Assembly (NCBI GenBank): GCA_021234155.1
Contig: JAJEKV010000148.1
Coordinates: forward strand, 43,691-107,690
Length of the DNA: 64,000 nt
Direction of reading: 5' to 3'
Source: Isoetes taiwanensis
Lineage: Eukaryota; Streptophyta; Lycopodiopsida; Isoetales; Isoetaceae
Shown here: piece by piece, positions 55,781-64,000 of the stretch
Numbering within the stretch: position 1 is the stretch's first letter
Layout of the letters: each line of letters starts with the position of its first letter
The notes under the pieces: generated by a model
What the model saw: the letters and a program-made list of their open reading frames with translations, nothing else
What the model was told of the DNA's origin: nothing
Database searches by the model: none
Translations under genes and position numbers: made by a program

Positions 55781-58700
55781 TCCATGAATAATCATGGTGG
55801 TCAGAGTCTTGATCAAATCTCGACCTTCATTTTCAATCGGATGGAGATCACCGACCATTTAAATTAGGGCTTGATGCATTCAATACGATATAACATTATA
55901 ATATGAACTAGTAAATTGCCCGCAACCGTTGAGCAATCCCTCTGTTAGTAGCGGAAGACTTAAATGCTTGGTTAATGCTCAACATAAGAATTTATTATGT
56001 GTTACTCCAACTCTGTAATGTATTTGTGCAAATCATGTCTAGTATCTTTGTTTTTCCGTTTAAAAGGCCTAGAATGCACAATCTTTTACATATCATAGAT
56101 TTCTAGATTTTTAGGAGTATGTAGCTTTGTTTTTAGAGCGATACGTGATGCATCGTATTATTTGCATCACTTGCCCATTCTTAAATAATTACATACTACG
56201 CTATCTTCATTGATGTGGTTGATTATGTGAAATTGGCGTTCTAGTTGATCATGGCGGAACAAAGTTCGAGGCAATCAATGTTAAAATGTCAGATCTATTT
56301 TTATTCTATTAAGAAAGAATCCAGAGTAAAGCATGGTAAAACTATGTGAGATGTACTTTATAGATTCTAGGTTAAATGCTTTAAACTTTGTGTTTATTTA
56401 ATTGTTAGCCATTTAAATGCTTATTTTGAACTTGTTAACTTAGGCATTTTCTAGACCATGAGAGTTTTTTAAGTTTCCTCTATTTCATATTGAAGCTATC
56501 TCCGAACAAGCATTTGAAGATTGCTAGCTATATGATGATGTAATAATATCTTAAATGATACGCTTGTTCCTTAAATCATATAGCCAGCATGACTTCTTGT
56601 CAAAATCAGAGTCTCAAAATTCAATGAAACAACAAAGAATGTTACGATATACTTACAATAAGGATCTGTAGCGATGATATAAGCGATGAAGAGGAGCTTA
56701 TGTGATGAATAATTGGGCCAAATGGACCTTCTCCCGTACTCTCTTAGATCTCCTAATTCTCTACGATACACCAAAGGGATGTATACAATCCCATGAATAA
56801 TAACCATTAACATATCTTAACTAAATACTTGATTTGCCCGGCGTTATTTGAAATGTAAGTGGAAGCTACGTAAAAATGACATGGAAGTATATATTATGCC
56901 TAAAACTTAATTCATACTTCTAGAGTATAGTATTATAGTTTGCAATGAATTCTTACTTCACAAATGGAACTATTTCTTGAGTAAGTAATGTGTGGCATTT
57001 CTTTCTCTTTGTTTGAATCCTTCCGCAGTTAGTTGTTATAATTTTGATCAATAGTGGTACATGACCTCCTTGAGAATCTTTTTGAAATATATATTTGCAA
57101 ACGATGGCTGACATGATGTGAAACATTCCTTGCTAATGTTTATCGTCATCAAAACTACTTTGCCTTCTTGGGTGCATGATAGAAGAAAAAGAAAGAATGA
57201 GTTTTTGCAACCTTCTTGCAAGAATAAGGCTACAACGAATAAGGTGCATTGGAAAATGATGTTTCTTGTTCTCGAGTTTGAATTTTCATGAGCTCACCGG
57301 GACCATGATACATGAAATCTTCAATAATCAGCGTAAAACCACGCCTGCAAAGTTTATATAAGAGACTTAATCCTATATCAAATTTGTTATCTCACATGCC
57401 AATTTGCCTTAATAATTTGCGGGCTTTCCAATAGTTCTTTTTCAAATTGTTTCAAGTCAAGTGTATATAGCGGAACTCATTTACACTTCTAAGTTTTTTC
57501 TTATTCAGCCTGTAATTCGGTTATGCCAAGGTCATGGATGTATGACCCCAATTATTAAAAGAAAATTGACTAATGTCCTGATTCATGCTCCTTGAGTATC
57601 TTCAAATGTGGCCCATTTCTTTGCATATGGCCAACAACTCAAGCATATACGTGGCAACTCAGCATAGTGACCTCGGCTTTAGCAAGTACAATTGTTGCCA
57701 TATTGTTACTTTATAGTATTATTCTGGCTGCATACATTTGCCAGCATTCTTCAAAGCTTGACTTCTGGCGTGGTGTTTATAGAAGAAAATAGTTTCCCAT
57801 TGTATTATGTTTGGTTGGCGACTTCTTTAAATGCTTAGGTTCACCGGGGATCACGCGGTGCGGCTTTTAAGTTCACACCACGCAAACAGCTGTTGAAGTG
57901 AAACATTCAGAAATGGTTTAGCGGTCATAGAGAACCTAACTTGCACATGAGATACAAAGGCATGGCCCTTACCGAATCAATGTATGTAGAGCCATGTTTA
58001 AAATTATCTTGCTGGATATCCGAAAATGCCAAAAGAGGTATCATTCGCCTTGGCGTACTCGCTAATAGCTATTTGATGAGAGAATGTGTGAAATGGAATC
58101 TGCGAACATACCTTGAAAGAAGCTTTCTTTAAAGAATAAGGCTATAATATATAATGGCACGCAATAGCTTCATAAACCGGTTGTTATTGCACATCGGCAA
58201 TCATCTTGTTCCATGTTCTTTTATCGTGCAAAGGAGCCGCGATTTGGCGTAGCGTCAATCTAGCCTCTGTGTTGAGAAAACATATCAACTTACAAACTTG
58301 AACTAATGGCTCCAAGCATTATGGTACTTTCATAGCTGTATATACATATACATGAGATCATTTACCATGTAGGTGAAGGTCCAATCGCATTCAAGATACA
58401 ACACTGATGTCTTCGGAATTCGAGGGAAGCTTCCGAACAAAACCACCAGTCTTTCTATTCATGATATTGTTGATCCCTGAAAACCAAAGACATAAAACTT
58501 CGATCCTCTAGCATTGAGGGCATACCTAAGCTAAGCAAGTATGACTACCAAAGCTATGAATGGACAAACTCACAAAAGATGATAATGGCATATTAAAAGA
58601 TGCAGCGTTCTGAAAAAAAAAGAGGTATTTACACAAGCGAAGAAAATATAATTAAAACATTTTTAAATGTTTCTCTTAGAACAATATGTGGAGGCTTTCG

Positions 58701-60205
58701 AGACTCACATTTCAAGGAAGAGGTATTGCAAACATGAGAAGTATCATTACCTCTGTAAATAGAAGTTCGAAGATGCCCCTAGCATCCATGAGCTAGATTC
58801 TGGAGTTCTTGGGACGACCATCTATGGCGAGTTGGACCCGCCATTCTGCGATGTCACGGATCATGGAGAAAGCATACTTATTGTATGGCTATGATCGGGA
58901 GAAGAATACTTGACCCAGTAGCTGGCATCTTTCGGAACAAAAAGAAAAGGTGTACCGCTGACTTTTGAGACATTGTCTGCTCTACTCGAGCGACTTTTGA
59001 TCGGTGAAACAGCTTGAAGAAAGGAAAATGGTAAATTTGCTGCACGTATGTAGGTCAAAATTTATGTGTTCTTCAAGACTTTGAACCATGTTCCGGTTTG
59101 AACTCCAAGATATATAGCCACACCCTAGCTGTCGGATTAGAACAAAGCGGCCCGACTACGCTATTACATATGGCGGAAGGATCTTGAAGGAAAAGAGGAG
59201 CCGCGATGTTGGGCACCGAGCTTCTTACCATCTACTACTAATTTTCATAACATCAACCTCAAAATAAATATGTCGTCACGTTCTTGGGACCATCTTCGAT
59301 GGTGTACATAGCCCACCAGACTTCGAACTCGTAGCAAGAACCCTATAATACATCTTAGATTTTTTTGCCCAGTACACTTTCTGCGGAATGAGGATCAAAT
59401 AATGGTAGAGACCTCGGTCGCGATGGCAGCCCACCAGCTAACCTAGCCAAAACCCAAGTTATTTTTAAGGATATGTGGCGTGGCATCATCTCTCCTCCAT
59501 TGAAAGCGATCAAATCTGGATCGTCAAATTAGAGTGGGTCAACACTTACACAATAACATTATAATATAAGATTCTTATTCAAATGATCTTGATAAATGCG
59601 TCATTTTAAACAAGTGCAAACTCACGTTTATGCTTGGAGCATCCATTTAAAAGCAACTTGAAAAGACCACAAAGTAATGCTAAAGAGCGCCGGTTCGTCA
59701 AATTCCTAGTCTAAATATGTCAAATATGACAAATTGCATTGCTGCTCTAGTTTAACGGTAGTAATGATCTATTTCTAAACATGAGCATGCATTGGAAAGC
59801 TCGGCTTAACTATAAAAGAATGCTGGGCGTATGTTTCAAATTCATAGTACAAATGGGCAAAATAAATCAAAGTACATGAGCAGTCCAAAGAAATTTCGAT
59901 TACGAGGATATGCCCTCAAAACTATGAGTTCACTTCTACGTGGGGTTCTAAATGGTAGCAAAAATGGCGGACGGGGATGGATTATCTTGCTTTTGCTTGG
60001 CACCCAAGTAATTCTCCAACTGTACAAATAATTAAAACATTATCCCGAGGGATAAGACCTGGCTCCTTCTCATTCTCTTAAAAGGATTCTCGATCAATCT
60101 CGGGGCAACGTTAACCAACAAATGATTCTCGATCACCTAAGGCACATCATGGCGCCGATTGTTCTATGCTTTCGAAGACTAAATTGCTTTACAACTTATA
60201 AATGG
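55781..60205. other. No gene recognised
   Basis: 4.4 kb of AT-rich sequence with no frame above about 80 codons. Isolated protein-like strings (for example near 57,590-57,790, with a hydrophobic stretch) are unsupported by family motifs. Confidence 0.5.
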
Positions 60206-60209
60206 TGTG

Positions 60210-61760
60210 TTAGAACAACCTAAAGGAACAAACCTTGCCAAGGCCCGGTCTACACACCTATGAAAGATGCATTTGAGTTGGAATATTTCCATAGCAGCCA
60301 ATGAATTCAAAGACTTGCTTCAATTTCGTCCACATGCCCAATCCAGTATGGTGATTAGAATGCTGCCAGAGTTTAAAAATCTTAACGTTGAATAACAATC
60401 AACACGTATTGTCCTATATGTTCAAGCATGTACAAATTGTTTTCAAACACAACGAATGGAATAACATCGCGAGAGGCGCTGGCTGCGAGCTTGTTTGCCA
60501 CATTCATAGTTCATGAACCGCGGCTTCACCAATAGCCAGCGTTAGCGGCGTACAGCGCATCTAACCAACATGCACATGAAGTCCTTCATTTTGTGTTGCA
60601 AACTGCTAGATCTGCGTGAATGAACCAACCGAAAGCAAGGCAATCTTTGAACTTTTATATGCCTCCGATCGGTAGAGCTGTGGCATCAAATATCTCTGAA
60701 ATGTTCATCCAACAATGTCAATGGCTATCCTTTTATCTTCTAATCTCACGAGCCTTTAATCTTGAGGCACAAAGAATCATATTAATGACAGATCTAAGGC
60801 CATTCACGATTTTATTATGGAATAATTATACCAGAGCAGGATCCTAAGGCCATTCGCGTTTATTATGAAACAATTGCGGCAAACAGCGATTTGACTGTCT
60901 CTTACACGATAGAACATTGGTAAGCTACGGCGACAGATGGCACCAAGATGACATGGACTGGAGTTTAAGAACATATTGGACTCATTCATCAACCATAAAT
61001 GGATTCATTTTAGTTATTAGTTGTATTACTCCCCTCATGTAATTTTCCATACACAAAATAGCGGACCTTCGGAACTTTGTGGCACCTACCTATTTACAAA
61101 GAACTTATTTATCCTTTTCACGGGCGGAGTTCTTCTATGCACCAAGCAAACCATGCACACATCACATAATGCGTGCACTTTTAGTACATTACCATCTCTG
61201 AGAATACTACTTTCTTTCCACGCTTGAATTGTGTTGGAGACAACCCTAAAGGAACAAACCTTGCAAGGCTGGTCACATACCTATGAAAGATGCATTCGAC
61301 TTAGGATGTTCCATAAGCACCAACAAATCCAGGCTCGCTTGATTTAGATCCTTGGTGATCAATTTAAAGTGATTATGAATGCGAGTTTAAAATCATGACA
61401 TCCGAAATAGCAATTAATACATGTCACCACATGTTTCAACCTATATCAGGTGTTCTCAACACAACCGAGAAGGAATAAATCGGGGCGTTAATACCAAAGC
61501 TTGCTTGCCACATTCATGAATTAGGTGAACTTGAGCTTACTTGATGAAAGCTGGGGACCAATGAGGGCTCACCTGTACAGCTCTTCCACAAAACCCACTG
61601 CGGCTTGCTCCAAACAAAAGCTGCCTCAATTAATTTAAGCCTACCTTCCGATCTCTCAGGGCCCAATCAACTTAAAGGCGTTGTGAACACTGCAAGTTTA
61701 GAAATCATGGCATTAGATTCAACAATCAACACATGCGAATCGCATCTCAACAAACCAATG
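60210..61760. repeat. ~1-kb-spaced degenerate repeat family
   Basis: 60,210-60,540 and 61,231-61,540 align (CCTAAAGGAACAAACCTTGC, ACCTATGAAAGATGCATT, TTGCCACATTCATG). 60,600-60,670 resembles 61,590-61,660, and a third partial copy lies at 61,670-61,760. 60,793-60,880 also has a local duplication of CTAAGGCCATTC-GTTTATTATG. Copies differ by many small indels. Confidence 0.65.
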
Positions 61761-63214
61761 AGCAGCAAAGCACAATAAACAAAAGCAGGGTTGTCTCGGC
61801 TAATAAGTTGATTGTTTATATCTTCCATATCAACAATTCTCCTAAGGTCTCGGCCTCTAAGTTATGTTAGTTATACATGGAACCCGCGAGAAGAAAGCAA
61901 TCTTGTATTAATGACGATATGGAAGCTCTAGTGAACAAATCTCAAAAGCTTTGGATTGACTACTACATTGCTCATCTTCATCTTAAATGGCAATTAATGT
62001 CCACTTGTTTTTAGTGATGTGGTTGAAACCTCGAGCTAAAATAAGCGAAGGCTTGAGAAGAATCTTCAGAAGCTGGCTCTATCACAAAGACACTTATACC
62101 AATCCAAAATGCCTAAGTTTGCAATTTTATATGGGTTAATCAAAGGACTTGTGTAGCAAATTATGCGAGAGAGAACTTTCTTGACGACAAAGCTCGACCA
62201 TGCATTTGTAAGATTTACAATACCACAACATATGAAAATTGTATCGAGATCAAAAATGCTAGGACCTCCATTTTGCCCTTTCTATTCACTTATTTTGTTT
62301 GGGTGCTAAACCTCTGGCAGCGAGAACAACAATATCAAGCTCACCTTTTGAAGCTGTCTGCAAGAGAATGCGGATTGCGCTGAGGAGGTTACGATGATGC
62401 CTTTAGGAGGAACAAAGAACATAAATACTAAACCTGGCGGCCGAATAACAAATATCAAGCTCACCTTTGAATCTAATCTCTGCGAAGAATGCGGATATCT
62501 TCAGGGTTCGGCGATTTCCTGGCGCAATGTGCGCAGGCTGGGGCTCGGCTTCAGTTAATGATGATCCGGGCTTTCTGAGATTATGCGGTTTCAAAATGGC
62601 AATGACACATATGCCGGATGCTGCTTGCGAGATATACGCAGAGCGAAATAGAAATGAAAAAGAAGAGGTTTATGCTGCGTATTGCCCGGATATCTGACCA
62701 CAAATATGTCCAAGGGATGTGGGGCATCTGCGAGGGAGTAGATGCGGTTCTTCGCGGTTGAGTGGCGGCGATGCGGCATCTAGTGAAATGGCAAATTTTT
62801 GTTTTGAAGGAAAGGCGTTATATGGGTTTATGCATATTCAGATTACGTTTGATAAATGGGCTTGATGCGAGGCGTCAAAGACATGCTCATGTATCCGGAA
62901 CCTCGATAGCTTCCGAATGCTCTTGTTCGATGTACAAACAAAAACCTAAAAGGCACTTTTGCAAAATTAAAGCAGCCATCATTTTGCAAAGCGTAGATCA
63001 CCGAAGCTTGGATGATAGAGGTTATCAACTCACGTAGGGAGATACCATCACTAAGAGGTTGACGACCATGGCGATGCTCTTTTGTTGATGGCCGCAAACA
63101 AACCCTAAGGCACTTTTTGAAGTTAAGATATTGCTCATCAATCCTAGCGTCGTTGCCCAGGTCTCCATTGAACACAGCCAAAACATTATAATAAAGATAA
63201 AGATACTAATGGTG
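61761..63214. other. No gene; small duplications
   Basis: 62,330-62,373 and 62,450-62,493 are a direct duplication (AATATCAAGCTCACCTTT ... GAATGCGGAT). 62,938-62,975 and 63,098-63,130 share AAACCTAAAAGGCACTTTTG-like sequence. No recognisable protein. Confidence 0.5.
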
Positions 63215-63990
63215 CTTGGCGTTTCTGGCTTTCCATTCCATCTTCCGGCTCCATTCTTTATTCTTCCTTCCATTCCTTTCACTCCATTCCACTTCATTCC
63301 TTCCATTCCTTTCCTCCTTCCTTCCTTCCATTCCATTCCATTTTCTTCATTCCACTTTCCTTCTTTTCTTTCCCCCCTTTCCATGCCTTTTCTATCTCTT
63401 TCCCCTTCCATGTCCTTTTTCTTCCTTTTCCATCCTCTTCCTCTTTGTCCCTTGCCCTTTTCGACTTCTCTTTTCCCATTTTTCTTTCCGTTGCTTAGCC
63501 CATGTTCGCCACCTCCCCCATTTCATGTGGCCCCATTTTCCTTCATTTCCATTCCATTTCTCCTTCCATTTCTTTTCCTTCCTTCCATTTCCTTCCTTTT
63601 CCATTTCCTTCGTTTTCCATTCCAGTCCTTCCATTTCATTCCATCCACCTTCCTCTTTCCTTTCCCCTTTCCATTCCTTTCCTTCCCTTCCTTCCTTCCA
63701 TTCCTTCCATTCCCTTTCTTTCCATTCTTTCCATTCCTTTTCTTTCCTTCCTTCCTTTTTCGTTTCCAGCACTTTGATCTTTCAGTTCTGTTCCTTGTGC
63801 AACTCTGCCTTCCGTGTATGCACTCCTCAGCCATTCCTCTTTTCCATTTCCATTCCATTCCTTCCATTTCCTCCTTTCCCCCTTCCATTCCTTCCATTCT
63901 TCCTTCCATTCCTTGTTCCTCCTTTTCCATCTTTCCTTTTTCTTTCCTCAGATTCATCTTTTTTCCATTCGATCCTTCATTTTCATTCCC
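63215..63990. repeat. Homopyrimidine satellite, second block
   Basis: Same TTCCATTCC/CCTTCC composition as 55,135-55,780, interrupted at 63,480-63,530 and 63,765-63,830 by ordinary sequence. It runs almost to the end of the window, so its true length is unknown. Confidence 0.9.
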
Positions 63991-64000
63991 AGCCACCTTA

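Noticed and set aside
55106-55791. ORFs up to 223 codons in the pyrimidine satellite
   Set aside because: Pure composition effect (F/P/S on one strand, K/E/G on the other).
63025-63996. K/E/G-rich ORFs in the second pyrimidine block
   Set aside because: Same composition artefact as at 55 kb.

Overview
This window looks like nuclear DNA from a land plant with a large, repeat-rich genome. The evidence is a xylan glucuronosyltransferase (GUX, GT8) gene remnant, a plastid-type glucose-6-phosphate 1-epimerase remnant, a PLS-class PPR remnant, copia elements with the plant-type TGGTATCAGAGC primer site, and CACTA ends of the plant CACTACAAG type. Density of intact genes is very low. The PPR remnant and a plant-borne DUF1348 (NTF2-like) remnant would fit a fern, lycophyte or bryophyte, but nothing seen fixes the clade. 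Layout: 0-5 kb holds a 12-bp-phased GTC array, a foldback GT-rich element, a 321-bp MITE and clusters of tiny hairpins. 5.36-7.4 kb holds two pseudogenes on opposite strands, DUF1348 (+) and GUX (-), with hairpin and palindrome clusters on both sides. 10.2-14.7 kb holds a GT-rich array, a CACTA left end with a phased 12-bp subterminal array, and a 3-kb segment bounded by long inverted repeats. 15.9-17.2 kb is a PPR pseudogene (-). 17.9-19.6 kb is a LINE fragment running into an inverted 19-bp satellite. 21-25.3 kb holds an A-rich array, a poly(A) tail and a decayed LINE with its YADD motif. 26.4 kb carries a copy of the upstream region of the 39-kb gene. 27.9-33.1 kb is a CACTA right end inserted in the LTR of a minus-strand copia-type element, whose internal region carries one 248-codon ORF. 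34.7-35.4 kb is a G6P epimerase pseudogene, and 35.8 kb a second copy of the 321-bp MITE. Only two convincing intact protein genes were found. One is a 273-codon unrecognised gene (38.9-39.7 kb, -) with a TATA box. The other is an 87-codon secreted six-cysteine peptide (41.16-41.42 kb, +) with TATA box and poly(A) signals. Between them lies a complex inverted-repeat region with a 70-bp perfect palindrome. From about 41.8 kb to the end I see only decayed material: a copia element (48.4-52.4 kb), Ty3/gypsy reverse transcriptase pieces (54.3-54.9 kb), locally duplicated segments that differ by many small indels, and two homopyrimidine TTCCATTCC satellites (55.1-55.8 and 63.2-64.0 kb). No operon-like or pathway-level cooperation is visible. 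The biological interest lies in the two intact small genes, the dead enzyme genes, and the structure of the repeats.
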